Shown: positions 8,023-16,640 of the stretch, in pieces | Layout of the letters: each line of letters begins with the position of its first letter | Numbering within the stretch: the stretch's first letter is position 1 | Assembly (NCBI GenBank): GCA_964521715.1 | Contig: CAZFSS010000012.1 | Span: 47,156-111,155, forward strand | DNA: 64,000 nucleotides | Source: DAOVRD01 sp964521715 | GTDB taxonomy: Bacteria; Planctomycetota; Brocadiia; SM23-32 | Direction: 5' to 3' | Made by a program: the position numbers and the translations under genes | Notes under the pieces: model-generated | Databases searched by the model: none | What the model saw: the letters and a program-made list of their open reading frames with translations, nothing else | What the model was told of the DNA's origin: nothing

Positions 8023-9150
8023 GTGGCGTTCAGCGGCCAGGATCGCCAGCACATGCGGAGGGCCCTCTCGCTCGCTGAGCGGGGCAGGGGCTTCGTCGAG
8101 CCCAATCCCATGGTCGGGGCCGTGGTCGTGAAGGACGGCCGCACCGTCGGCGAGGGCTGCTACCAGCGGTTCGGCGGCCCTCATGCCGAGGTCTTCGCAC
8201 TCCGGCAGGCAGGGCCGAACGCCGAGGGGGCGACGCTCTACGTGACCCTCGAGCCGTGCGATCACGAGGGCAAGACGCCTCCCTGTGCGCCCCTCGTGGC
8301 GGGTTCGGCGGTCGAGCGCGTGGTCGTTGCGGTGCTGGATCCCACGGCGCGTCAGCCGCGGGGAGGAGTGGACCTGTTGGAGCGGCGCGGGGTGCGCGTC
8401 GAGACCGGCCTCTGCCGCGATGAGGCCGTCCGGCTCAACGCGGGCTTCTTCAAGCTCGCCTCGACCGGCCGCCCGCTCGTCATTGCCAAGTGGGCGATGA
8501 CGGCCGACGGCAAGATCGCCACTCGTACGAGCTCGTCCCGTTGGATCAGCTCGCCAGAGGCGCGGCAGCTCGTGCACGAGGTGCGGGGCCGCGTGGACTG
8601 CATCGTCGTGGGGGCGCGCACCGTGGCCAGGGACGACCCGCTCCTGACGTGCCGGGACGCCGAGCGGCGGCGTGCGGCCGCGCGCCTGGTCTTGTGCGGC
8701 TCGGGCGCGCCGGAGCCGGGCTCGCAGCTCGTTCTGACGGTGGGCGAAGCCCCCGTCATCCTGGCCTATCCCCGGGGCCGGGAGCCGGCCGGCCTCCAGC
8801 AGGTGGTGGAGCTCGGGTGCGAACCGCTCCCCGTCGCGGAGGGCGGCCCGGGGCGGATCAGCATCGAGGAGCTGATCCACGAGCTGGGCCGGCGGCGGAT
8901 GACCAATGTGCTCGTGGAAGGGGGAGCCGAGACGTTCGGTGCCTTCTTCGACGCCGGGCTGGTGGACCGGGTCCTGGCCTTCGTTTCGCCTCTGGTGGTG
9001 GGCGGAGGCGATGCGACGACGGCCGTCGGCGGGGTCGGCGTCGAGCAGGTCGCGGACGGTTTTGCCCTGAGGCACTGCCGGACGCGGTCCGTGGGGCCGG
9101 ACGTTTTGATCGAGGGATGGGTCAGGGATCCCCTGTCGTGGGCGCCCTAG
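8023..9150 (+). CDS. ribD: Bifunctional diaminohydroxyphosphoribosylaminopyrimidine deaminase / 5-amino-6-(5-phosphoribosylamino)uracil reductase
   Basis: Carries out the deamination and ribose reduction of early riboflavin synthesis. The N-terminal deaminase (about residues 5-145) has the PNPMVGAVVV substrate loop, zinc ligand HAE and the PCDHEGKTPPC zinc motif. The C-terminal reductase starts near AKWAMTADGKIATRT and contains WISSPEARQLVHEVRGRVD, VGARTVARDDPLLTCR and the late LVEGGAETFGAFF glycine motif. The GTG at 8023 follows GGGAGAG by 5 bases and removes an arginine-rich stretch seen with the upstream GTG at 7969. Length 375 residues is normal. No other rib genes are nearby and no FMN riboswitch is visible in the short leader. 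Confidence 0.93.
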   Translation: MAFSGQDRQHMRRALSLAERGRGFVEPNPMVGAVVVKDGRTVGEGCYQRFGGPHAEVFALRQAGPNAEGATLYVTLEPCDHEGKTPPCAPLVAGSAVERVVVAVLDPTARQPRGGVDLLERRGVRVETGLCRDEAVRLNAGFFKLASTGRPLVIAKWAMTADGKIATRTSSSRWISSPEARQLVHEVRGRVDCIVVGARTVARDDPLLTCRDAERRRAAARLVLCGSGAPEPGSQLVLTVGEAPVILAYPRGREPAGLQQVVELGCEPLPVAEGGPGRISIEELIHELGRRRMTNVLVEGGAETFGAFFDAGLVDRVLAFVSPLVVGGGDATTAVGGVGVEQVADGFALRHCRTRSVGPDVLIEGWVRDPLSWAP

Positions 9151-9156
9151 CCCCGG

Positions 9157-9843
9157 ATGCCCGAGCGGGCCATGGACCTCGGCGAACTGCTCATCGAGAT
9201 CTACCAGACGCTGCGGAGCGCCTACGGCCACCGCGGCTGGTGGCCCGGCGAGACGCCCTTCGAGATCATGGTCGGGGCCGTCCTCACGCAGCGGACCAAC
9301 TGGCGCAACGTCGCGAAGGCCATTGACGCATTGAAGTCCGCCGGGGCCATGGAGCCGGCCGCGCTGTCCCGGCTCGATCCCGTCCAGCTCCAGACGCTCG
9401 TGCGTCCCGCCGGCTACTATCGCCAGAAGGCGGCGCGCCTGAAGCGGCTGGTGGACTGGCTGATCGAGCGCACACGCGGCGACCTGGAGCTGATGCAGGA
9501 CGTGGCGACGGAGGACCTGCGGGAAGAGCTGCTCGCCCTTCGGGGCGTCGGGCCCGAGACGGCGGACAGCATCCTTCTTTATGCCTTCGACAGGCCGGTC
9601 TTCGTGGTGGATGCCTACACGAAGCGCGTCACCGTGCGCCACGGCCTCATTGACGAGGCGTGCGGTTACTTCGAGCTGAAGGACCTCTTCGAGTCGAACC
9701 TGCCGCGGGACGTTGGGCTCTACAAGGACTACCACGCCCAACTGGTGGAGGTGGGCAAGCGGCAATGCCGGACCAGGCCGCTCTGCGCCGCCTGCCCCCT
9801 GCATCCTCTGCTCGGTGATCCGGCGGAGGTCGAAGGCTCTTGA
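9157..9843 (+). CDS. Endonuclease III-related HhH-GPD DNA glycosylase
   Basis: A base-excision DNA glycosylase of 228 residues. The helix-hairpin-helix motif LRGVGPETADSILLYAF is followed by the catalytic aspartate in VVDAYTKRV, and MVGAVLTQRTNWRNV is the N-terminal helical signature of this endonuclease III-related group. In place of the lysine of bifunctional enzymes, a glutamate (GPETADS) follows GVGP, which suggests a monofunctional glycosylase. The C terminus has CRTRPLCAACPL, three cysteines of the iron-sulphur loop, but I see no fourth. It begins 6 bases after ribD and is probably cotranscribed. ATG 9157 and ATG 9172 are both possible starts. Confidence 0.83.
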   Translation: MPERAMDLGELLIEIYQTLRSAYGHRGWWPGETPFEIMVGAVLTQRTNWRNVAKAIDALKSAGAMEPAALSRLDPVQLQTLVRPAGYYRQKAARLKRLVDWLIERTRGDLELMQDVATEDLREELLALRGVGPETADSILLYAFDRPVFVVDAYTKRVTVRHGLIDEACGYFELKDLFESNLPRDVGLYKDYHAQLVEVGKRQCRTRPLCAACPLHPLLGDPAEVEGS

Positions 9844-9880
9844 CCGGCCCGCCTGGGCGCCGCGCGGGGCTCCCCAGACC

Positions 9881-9910
9881 TTGAACGAGGCAGTTGGCTT
9901 GAAGTAGAAT
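9881..9910 (+). promoter_or_regulatory. Promoter of the zinc-ribbon kinase gene
   Basis: TTGAAC (9881-9886), 18-base spacer, TAGAAT (9905-9910), leaving a leader of about 125 bases. Confidence 0.55.
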
Positions 9911-10041
9911 CCCCTGACACCCTCTGGGAAGAGCCGGAGAATAGATCGCTCCCCGTCTTCCGCGCGGGGCTGCGTCGGACGGGGGAGAGCATCTGGCGAT
10001 CCGCGCGCGGCGGCTGCAGCGCAGAGGGAGGCGAGGCCGAC

Positions 10042-12189
10042 ATGCCTTCGGTTAAGTGTCCTTACTGCGACAACGAGTTCGAGTGGACGAAGGCCATGGG
10101 CGAGAGCCGCGTCCAGTGCCCATTCTGCAACAAGAGCATGGCCATCTTGCGCAAGGAGAAGAAGGCGGGCACGGACCTCCAGCCGGGGGCAATCACCTCG
10201 TGGGGCACGGATGGCTTCGGCAGCGAGAAGGCCCGCGCCGAGTACGGCGAGATCAAGAAGGGCGACGTGCTTGGCGGGTTCCGCATCGAAGAGATGATCG
10301 GCGCGGGCGCGATGGCGGTCGTCTACCAGGCGACCCAGCTCTCTCTGGACAGGCGCGTGGCGCTCAAGATCCTGCCCAGGGAGTTCGCGCAGAAGGAGTC
10401 CTTCGTGCGCCAGTTCGACAGCGAGACCGACCTGCTCGCCTCGCTGAACCATCCCAACATCGTCACCATCATCGACCGCGGGCGTGAGGGCGACACGTAC
10501 TTCTTCGCCATGGAGTACGTCGAGGGCACTACGCTGGGCGAACTACTGGCCACCGGGGAGCTGAACGAGGAGTTCTTCCTGCGCATCATGGAGCAGTGTG
10601 CCGAAGCCCTCGAGTACGCCCATTCCAAGCGCATCATCCACCGGGACATCAAGCCCGCCAACATCATGCTGAACGACCAGGGCATGGTGAAGGTGGCGGA
10701 CTTCGGCGTGGCCGGACTGCTGGCCGAGGCGCGCGCCGATTCCGGCGGCAAACGCCGCGTGATGGGCACCCGCGGCTACATGGCGCCGGAACAGGAAATA
10801 GACGTCAGGCGCACCGACGAGCGCAGCGACATCTTTTCGCTGGGGGCAGTGATGTACCGGGCGCTGACGGACAAGATCCCCGACCACCTGCCCCCCGTGC
10901 CGCCCAGCCGGCTGAATCCCGGGATTGACCCGCGGCTCGACAGGCTCGTGCTGAAATGCCTCGAGATGAGCCCGGACCGGCGCTACCAGGACGCCAAGGA
11001 GCTGCTCGAGGCCGTTCGCAGCTTCCAGCGCGAGTTCACGCACGCCCGGGAAGTCTGCCCCCGGTGCAAGAAAGAGAACCCGGTGACGCAGAAGGCCTGC
11101 CTGCACTGCGGGGCCGATCTGTCCGAGTTGTTCGACGTCTGCCCGGAGTGCGGCGCGGAGAACCGCATCGACGTGGAGGTCTGCATGGGATGCGGCACCA
11201 GCCTCAGCCAGTTGCGCCAGCAGACCTCCGTCTGGATCAGCAGGACCGAAGAGCGGGCCCGGGAGCTCGCGGTGCGACACCACTACGAAGATGCCATCGC
11301 AGAGCTCAAGCCCGTCCTCGACGTCAAGGGCAAGGTGTTCCAGCGCGCCAGGGAGAAGGCGCAGCGGCTCATCGGCAGCTACCAGACCCAGAGGGCGGCG
11401 TACTACAAAGAGAGGGCGGAAGAGGGGAAACGCCTGGCCGGTCAGAGCGACCTTACGAACGCGCTCGCGATACTGGAGTCGGTCCCGGAGGAGTTCGCCC
11501 TGTCTGCCCACCTTCCGGACTTCGTTCGCAAGGTCAGGTCCCGCATGGACCTGGCCACGCAGAAGCTGTCCACCGTGTCGCAGCTTTTGGACTGGCGCAA
11601 GTGCGACGAGGCCGGGAAGCTGATCGACAGCATCGCGATGGTCTGGGTGGACTGCCCCGGGCTGAGCGAGGCACGCACGCGGCTGGCCCAGGCCCGCGAA
11701 ACGGAGCAGATGCTGGATTACGAGCTGACCGAAGCGCAGCGCCATCTGGAGGGCGGCCAGTTCGCCGAGGCCAGGAAGGCGGTGGAGTTCGCCCGGACTA
11801 CCATGCCGGACAACCCGCGCATCAAGCTGCTCGAAGATGCCATTGAGCGCCAGGAGAAGGTCGCCCTCGTCAACAAGGCGTTCGCCAGGGGCAAGGCGGC
11901 CTTCGACAAGGGCGATGTCGTGGGAGCCGTCGCCATCTGGCAGGAGGTGCGCGAGCTGCTGCCCGAGGGAGACCAGTTCCGCCAGACCATCCAGAAGAAC
12001 ATCGACGCGGTGCAACAGAAGCTGCGGGCGGAAACGCGCGCGAAGCGCGAAGCGGCCGCCCGCGCGCAGGCCCAGGCTGAAGCCGCCGCCCGGAAGGCCA
12101 CCAGAAGGCTGACCATCATCCTGTTGATCGTCATGGCGGCGATACTGACGGTCGGCGCCGTCATCCTTTACGTCATGTTTGCGTATTAG
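10042..12189 (+). CDS. Zinc-ribbon Ser/Thr protein kinase with C-terminal membrane anchor
   Basis: A Hanks-type kinase of 715 residues. Residues 1-35 hold a CPYC/CPFC zinc ribbon. The kinase domain spans about 75-330 with the glycine loop GAGAMAVVY, lysine in VALKILP, HRDIKPANIM near 199, DFG at 220 and the APEQ activation-loop end, so it looks active. It is followed by a double zinc ribbon (CPRC, CLHCG, CPECG, CMGCG; about 342-395), then some 280 residues of TPR-like, coiled-coil-prone helix, and one membrane segment at about 690-714. With no periplasmic tail after it, this is a tail-anchored cytoplasmic kinase. Planctomycetes and myxobacteria often have such architectures. Targets are unknown. 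GAGGGAGG upstream supports the start. Confidence 0.88.
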   Translation: MPSVKCPYCDNEFEWTKAMGESRVQCPFCNKSMAILRKEKKAGTDLQPGAITSWGTDGFGSEKARAEYGEIKKGDVLGGFRIEEMIGAGAMAVVYQATQLSLDRRVALKILPREFAQKESFVRQFDSETDLLASLNHPNIVTIIDRGREGDTYFFAMEYVEGTTLGELLATGELNEEFFLRIMEQCAEALEYAHSKRIIHRDIKPANIMLNDQGMVKVADFGVAGLLAEARADSGGKRRVMGTRGYMAPEQEIDVRRTDERSDIFSLGAVMYRALTDKIPDHLPPVPPSRLNPGIDPRLDRLVLKCLEMSPDRRYQDAKELLEAVRSFQREFTHAREVCPRCKKENPVTQKACLHCGADLSELFDVCPECGAENRIDVEVCMGCGTSLSQLRQQTSVWISRTEERARELAVRHHYEDAIAELKPVLDVKGKVFQRAREKAQRLIGSYQTQRAAYYKERAEEGKRLAGQSDLTNALAILESVPEEFALSAHLPDFVRKVRSRMDLATQKLSTVSQLLDWRKCDEAGKLIDSIAMVWVDCPGLSEARTRLAQARETEQMLDYELTEAQRHLEGGQFAEARKAVEFARTTMPDNPRIKLLEDAIERQEKVALVNKAFARGKAAFDKGDVVGAVAIWQEVRELLPEGDQFRQTIQKNIDAVQQKLRAETRAKREAAARAQAQAEAAARKATRRLTIILLIVMAAILTVGAVILYVMFAY

Positions 12190-12232
12190 GGGGCTCTAAG
12201 CCGCCCTGCCGGTGGCGGGCGGGGCGAACTCC

Positions 12233-12262
12233 TTGACAGCCGAATCCAGCCGGCTGTAAGAT
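12233..12262 (+). promoter_or_regulatory. tRNA-Met promoter
   Basis: TTGACA (12233-12238), 18-base spacer, TAAGAT (12257-12262), ending 11 bases before the tRNA. Confidence 0.65.
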
Positions 12263-12273
12263 AGATTTTCGGT

Positions 12274-12348
12274 GGCGGAGTAGCTCAGGGGCAGAGCAGG
12301 GGATTCATAAGCCTCGGGTCGGGGGTTCAAATCCCTCCTCCGCTACCA
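12274..12348 (+). tRNA. tRNA-Met (anticodon CAT)
   Basis: A 75-base cloverleaf can be folded by eye. The acceptor stem GGCGGAG pairs with CTCCGCT (one G-T pair at the end), the D stem is GCTC/GAGC, the anticodon loop TTCATAA gives CAT at 12306-12308, and the T arm is GGGGG-TTCAAAT-CCCTC. The CCA end is encoded (12346-12348). The anticodon stem has an A-G mismatch next to the loop. It does not look like an initiator tRNA. A tRNA-Ile with a lysidine-modified CAT anticodon cannot be excluded. Confidence 0.9.
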
Positions 12349-12744
12349 CCTCTCCTTTTGGCGCTGCTCCTGCTCACCCTCTCGGCACGAAGTCGGGCGC
12401 TCTGTGTCCGCGTGGCGGGCGTCGAGCGCGCTGCCAGATTGACAGATGGCCTGAAGATGCTAGCGGGGAGCGTGAGCGGTGGCCCGCGGCTGAGCGCGCC
12501 GCCCGGTGCTTGATTCATTTGCCAATCGGGCGGGAAACGGTCATAATGTCCTCTTGTGCAGCGCGGCGTCGCGGCGGGCGGATGGCCGCGAAAGCGTTTG
12601 CGTGCTGCGAGCGGACTCGGCGGAACGCTGCACAGCGCGGCCTGGCCGCGCCCCTGGCACGGGGTTTGCGCCGCGTCCGTCCAAGGGGTTCCCTCACGAT
12701 CCAGATGGCACCATTGCTCAGCGTTTCTGAGGAGGAATGTCCGG
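12349..12744 (+). other. Intergenic region between tRNA-Met and groEL1
   Basis: About 400 bases without a convincing gene. It holds the groEL promoter (12519-12547) and a long GC-rich leader of nearly 190 bases. I see no CIRCE inverted repeat and no second tRNA. Open frames running through it lack ribosome binding sites and family resemblance. Confidence 0.6.
12519..12547 (+). promoter_or_regulatory. groEL1 promoter
   Basis: TTGCCA (12519-12524), 17-base spacer, CATAAT (12542-12547). It looks like a vegetative promoter, with no heat-shock operator recognised around it. Confidence 0.6.
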
Positions 12745-14376
12745 ATGGCGCCCAAAGAGCTGGCTTTCGGACGAGAAGCACAAGAGAAGCTCATGGCGGG
12801 CGTGACGAAACTGGCGCGCGCCGTCAAACAGACGCTTGGCCCCAGAGGCCGAATGGTCGTCCTCGACAAGGGCTGGGGCAGTCCCAGGATCACCAAGGAC
12901 GGCAAGACGGTCGCTGACGACATCGAGCTGTCCGAGCGGCATGAGAACCTGGGCGCGCAGCTCCTCAAGCAGGCCGCTACCCAGACCAGCGACGACGCCG
13001 GGGACGGGACGACGACCGCCACGGTGCTCGGCGAGGCGCTCTGCCGGGAGGGCATGAAGCGCATCGTGGCCGGCTGCGACGGCATGGCCCTTCGGCGCGG
13101 GATGCAGAAGGCCGCCCAGGCCGTCGTCGACGAGCTGCGCAGGTGCAGCAAGCCCGTCAGGGAGTCCGAGGACATCGCGGCCGTGGCCGCCGTCGCCGCC
13201 AGCAACGACAAGGAGATCGGCCGGATGATCGCCCGGGCCATGGACAAGGTGGGCCCGAGGGGCGTGGTTACGGTCGAGGAGGGGCGCACCCTCGAGACCA
13301 AAGTCGAGGTCGTCGAAGGCATGCAGATCGACCGCGGCTACCTCTCGCCCCATTTCATCACGGACGAGGACGCCATGGAGTGCGTGCTGGAGGACTGCCG
13401 CATCCTCATCTTCGAGAAGAAGATCTCCAGCGCCAAGTCCATCGCGGCCGTCCTGGAGAAGCTGGCCAAGGCCGGCAAGCCTCTGCTGGTCATCAGCGAA
13501 GACGTGGAGACCGACGCCCTGGCCACCATGGTCATCAACAAGCTGCGCGGGGTCGTGAGCTGCTGCGCCGTCAAGGCTCCGGGCTACGGCGACCGGCGCA
13601 AGGCCATGATGGAGGACATGGCGACACTGACCGGCGCGCGGGCGATCTTCCAGGATCTGGGCATCGAACTGGAGGGCGTGGAGCTGAGCGACCTGGGGCG
13701 CGCCAAGAAAGTGACGGTCAGCAGCAGCCACACCACCATCATCGAGGGCGCCGGCTTGCAGAGGGACGTCCAGGCGCGCGTGCGCCAGATCGAGCGCGAG
13801 GTCGAGGCGACCACCAGCGACTACGACCGGGAGAAGCTGCAGGAGCGGCTGGCGAGGCTGAGCGGCGGGGTCGCCCAGATAAACGTCGGCGCCGCCACCG
13901 AGAGCGAGATGAAGGAGAAGAAGGCACGCGTCGAGAACGCCCTGAACGCCACGCACGCCGCCGTCGAGGAAGGCATACTGCCGGGCGGCGGAGTGGCGTT
14001 CTTCCGCGCGGCGCCCGCCCTGGACAAGGTCAAGCTGGAAGGTGACGAAGCCCTGGGCGCCGACGTGGTCAAGGCCGCGCTGGGCGTCCCCCTGATGACC
14101 ATCGCGCAGAACGCCGGCCTGGAGGGCGCCGTGGTCGCGCGCAGGGTCGAGCAGAGCGACGAATACGCGTTCGGATACGACGCCGAGCGCGAGGAGTACT
14201 GCGACCTGATGGAGGCCGGCGTGGTCGACCCGATGAAGGTCCTGCGCGTGGCCCTGCAGAACGCCGTCAGCGTCGCCGGCATCGTGCTCAGCACGGAATG
14301 CCTGATCCGTGAGATCAAAGAGGAGAGGCCGGAAGGCCCGCCCGGAGGGATGCCTCCCGACATGGACATGATGTAA
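12745..14376 (+). CDS. groL: Chaperonin GroEL, copy 1
   Basis: Sixty-kilodalton chaperonin of 543 residues forming the folding cage with GroES. The ATP site motifs are present: LGPRGRMVVLD, ITKDGKTVA, DDAGDGTTTATVL with the catalytic aspartate, and PGGGVAFF near the C terminus. The start at 12745 follows GAGGAGGAA by 7 bases. A longer open frame from 12556 is ignored because it lacks homology. The tail ends GGMPPDMDMM, a short methionine/glycine tail like the canonical GGM repeat. It is first in the cluster, about 100 bases before groES. It differs from copy 2 in sequence and tail, so the two are old paralogs. Confidence 0.95.
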   Translation: MAPKELAFGREAQEKLMAGVTKLARAVKQTLGPRGRMVVLDKGWGSPRITKDGKTVADDIELSERHENLGAQLLKQAATQTSDDAGDGTTTATVLGEALCREGMKRIVAGCDGMALRRGMQKAAQAVVDELRRCSKPVRESEDIAAVAAVAASNDKEIGRMIARAMDKVGPRGVVTVEEGRTLETKVEVVEGMQIDRGYLSPHFITDEDAMECVLEDCRILIFEKKISSAKSIAAVLEKLAKAGKPLLVISEDVETDALATMVINKLRGVVSCCAVKAPGYGDRRKAMMEDMATLTGARAIFQDLGIELEGVELSDLGRAKKVTVSSSHTTIIEGAGLQRDVQARVRQIEREVEATTSDYDREKLQERLARLSGGVAQINVGAATESEMKEKKARVENALNATHAAVEEGILPGGGVAFFRAAPALDKVKLEGDEALGADVVKAALGVPLMTIAQNAGLEGAVVARRVEQSDEYAFGYDAEREEYCDLMEAGVVDPMKVLRVALQNAVSVAGIVLSTECLIREIKEERPEGPPGGMPPDMDMM

Positions 14377-14472
14377 CGTCGGGGACCGGGCCCCTGCCTG
14401 AGCCCGGACCCGAATTGGCCGGCCAAGTGAGACGCGCCGCATAGAGGTCCCCAACGTGGAGGATGCAGACGG

Positions 14473-14772
14473 ATGGCTAAGACCAAGATCAAGCCGCTTG
14501 ACGACCGCGTCGTGGTGGAGCGCCTTGAGCAAGACGAGAAGACCGCCGGCGGGATATTCCTGCCGGAGACGGCGAAGGAGAAGCCGCAGCAGGGCAAAGT
14601 CGTTGCCGTGGGTCCCGGCAAGCTGCTGGACTCGGGCGAGCGGGCCGCCATGAGCGTCAAGAAGGGCGACATAGTCGTCTTCGCGAAGTACGGCGGCAGC
14701 GAAGTGGAGCTGGACGGCAAAGAACTCATCGTCATGCGGGAAAGCGACCTGCTGGCCGTGCTTGAGGACTAG
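14473..14772 (+). CDS. groS: Co-chaperonin GroES
   Basis: Ten-kilodalton lid of the GroEL cage, 99 residues, a normal length. The start IKPLDDRVVVERLE, the mobile loop around EKTAGGIFLPETAKEKPQ, and the end KGDIVVFAKYGGSEVELDG-KELIVMRESDLLAVLE are all typical. The mobile loop contains the hydrophobic GIFLP tripeptide region that docks on GroEL. It sits between two groEL genes, 96 bases after the first and 61 before the second, so it probably serves both, although which GroEL it prefers cannot be told. Confidence 0.95.
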   Translation: MAKTKIKPLDDRVVVERLEQDEKTAGGIFLPETAKEKPQQGKVVAVGPGKLLDSGERAAMSVKKGDIVVFAKYGGSEVELDGKELIVMRESDLLAVLED

Positions 14773-14833
14773 CACCGGCCGGGCGCCGGCCGGCCGACCG
14801 CGCCCCGCAAGTGCGTAACCTGGAGGAAATGAC

Positions 14834-16462
14834 ATGGCTCCGAAACAGCTGATGTACAGCGACCAGGCCCGAAACAAGATCCTCAAGGGCGTGCAGAAGC
14901 TCGCCGCCGCCGTCCGCGTGACCATGGGGCCCACAGGCCGCACCGTCGTGCTGCAGAGAAGCTACGGCGGACCGAAAGTGACCAAGGACGGCGTGACCGT
15001 AGCCAAAGAGATCGAGCTGCCCGACAGCTTCGAGAGCATGGGCGCCAAGATGGTCAACGAGGTGGCCAGCAAGACCAGCGATGATGCCGGCGACGGCACG
15101 ACCACCGCTACCGTGCTGGCCGAGCTGATCTACCGCGAGGGCCTCAGGGCCGTCACCGCCGGCGCCAATCCCATGAGCGTCCGGCGCGGCATCGAGGAGG
15201 CCGTTCGGGCCGTCGTCGACGAGCTCGTCGCGAAAAGCCACCCCGTCGCCAGCAGGGAGGACATCGCTCACGTCGCCTCGATCAGCGCCAACAATGACCG
15301 CGAGATCGGCGACCTGCTGGCCGACGCCGTCGAGAAGGTCGGCAAGGACGGCGTCATCACCGTTGAGGAGAGCAACACCCTCGAGACCAAGCTGGAGTTC
15401 GTCGAGGGAATGCAGTTCGACAAGGGCTACCTGTCGCCCTATTTCATCACCACCGCGGAGGAGATGCAGGCCGAACTGCAGGACGCCTACGTCCTGATCT
15501 ACCAGCAGAAGCTCAGCAGCGTCCGCGACATGATCCCCCTGCTGGAGAAGGTGGCCGGCGCGGGCAAGCCCCTGCTCGTCGTCGCCGAGGACGTCGAGGG
15601 CGAGACGCTCGCCCTCCTGGTAGTCAACAAGCTCCGCGGCCTGCTGCCCTGCTGCGCGGTCAAGGCGCCCGGATTCGGCGAGAGAAGGAAGTCCATGCTG
15701 GGAGACCTGGCCGTCGTCACCGGCGGCAGGTTCATCAGCGAGGACCTGGGCGTGAAGCTCGAGAGCCTGCAGCTCAGCGACCTGGGCAAGGCCAAACGCA
15801 TCGTCGTAACCAAGGACGATACGACCATCGTCGAGGGAGCGGGCAAGCCGTCCGACATCAAGGCCCGCATCGACCAGGTCCGAATGCAGATAGACCAGAG
15901 CACCAGCGACTACGACCGGGAGAAACTGCAGGAACGCCTCGCGAAGCTGAGCGGCGGCGTCGCCATCGTGCGCGTCGGCGCGGCCACTGAGGCCGAGATG
16001 GCGGAGAAGAAGGCCCGGGTGGAGGACGCGCTGCACGCCACCCGCGCCGCCGCCGAGGAGGGCGTGATCCCGGGCGGCGGCGCCATCCTGGTGCGCTGCA
16101 AGGACGCCGTTATGAAGCGCCGCGAGCGGCTGCGTGGCGACGAGAAGATCGGAGCCGACATCATCGCCAAAGCACTCGAAGCGCCCCTCATGACCATAGC
16201 GGAGAACACGGGCCTCAACGGCGCCGTTGTCGTGGCCGAGGTGCTGGAGCGGGAGGAAGGGATCGGCTTCGATGCCAACACGTCCCAGTACGTGGACATG
16301 GTCAAGGCCGGCATCATCGATCCCACCAAAGTGGTCCGCACGGCGCTGGAGAACGCCGCCAGCATCGGCGCGCTGATGCTCACGACCGAGGCGCTCGTGA
16401 CGGAGATCGAGGAGGAAGACGAGGAAGGAGGCGCCGCGACACCCGAGGGCGCAGTGCGCTGA
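14834..16462 (+). CDS. groL: Chaperonin GroEL, copy 2
   Basis: Second chaperonin, 542 residues, with MGPTGRTVVLQ, VTKDGVTVAKEIEL, DDAGDGTTTATVL, KAPGFGERRKSML and PGGGAILVR. The start follows TGGAGGAA closely. Its tail is different from copy 1: a run of glutamate and aspartate (EIEEEDEEGG) followed by a short non-GGM end. The C-terminal tail lines the cage floor, so the two GroELs may favour different substrates, as proposed for other bacteria with several groEL genes. It is 61 bases after groES and upstream of dnaJ and grpE. Confidence 0.95.
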   Translation: MAPKQLMYSDQARNKILKGVQKLAAAVRVTMGPTGRTVVLQRSYGGPKVTKDGVTVAKEIELPDSFESMGAKMVNEVASKTSDDAGDGTTTATVLAELIYREGLRAVTAGANPMSVRRGIEEAVRAVVDELVAKSHPVASREDIAHVASISANNDREIGDLLADAVEKVGKDGVITVEESNTLETKLEFVEGMQFDKGYLSPYFITTAEEMQAELQDAYVLIYQQKLSSVRDMIPLLEKVAGAGKPLLVVAEDVEGETLALLVVNKLRGLLPCCAVKAPGFGERRKSMLGDLAVVTGGRFISEDLGVKLESLQLSDLGKAKRIVVTKDDTTIVEGAGKPSDIKARIDQVRMQIDQSTSDYDREKLQERLAKLSGGVAIVRVGAATEAEMAEKKARVEDALHATRAAAEEGVIPGGGAILVRCKDAVMKRRERLRGDEKIGADIIAKALEAPLMTIAENTGLNGAVVVAEVLEREEGIGFDANTSQYVDMVKAGIIDPTKVVRTALENAASIGALMLTTEALVTEIEEEDEEGGAATPEGAVR

Positions 16463-16559
16463 GGCTCGTCCGCCCCGTCGCCCGGGGCGCGTCCGTTGCC
16501 GTGCTGCGGCGACGATCCCGGCGGGGCCTTGACCTTCACTGTCTGAACGCAAAGGTCCG

Positions 16560-16582
16560 AGGGCTGCCGTCCGGGCAGCCCT
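16560..16582 (+). terminator. Hairpin between groEL2 and dnaJ (possible attenuator)
   Basis: A perfect 9-base stem, AGGGCTGCC (16560-16568) with GGCAGCCCT (16574-16582), loop GTCCG. It is followed by only a weak TTGCATTT, so it may be a leaky terminator or mRNA-stability hairpin separating the GroE and DnaJ-GrpE parts. Confidence 0.4.
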
Positions 16583-16640
16583 TGCATTTGGGGGCCCGGC
16601 CTGGCGGCAGAGCCTGGCCTTCGCGGAGCGTGGGTCGTCC

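Noticed and set aside
6832..10452. A 1206-residue open frame on the minus strand
   Set aside because: Only its last third is accA. The rest is antisense to ribD, the glycosylase and the kinase, has no family resemblance and is explained by high GC content.
12349..12744. CIRCE heat-shock operator before groEL1
   Set aside because: No TTAGCACTC-N9-GAGTGCTAA-like inverted repeat was found in the leader.
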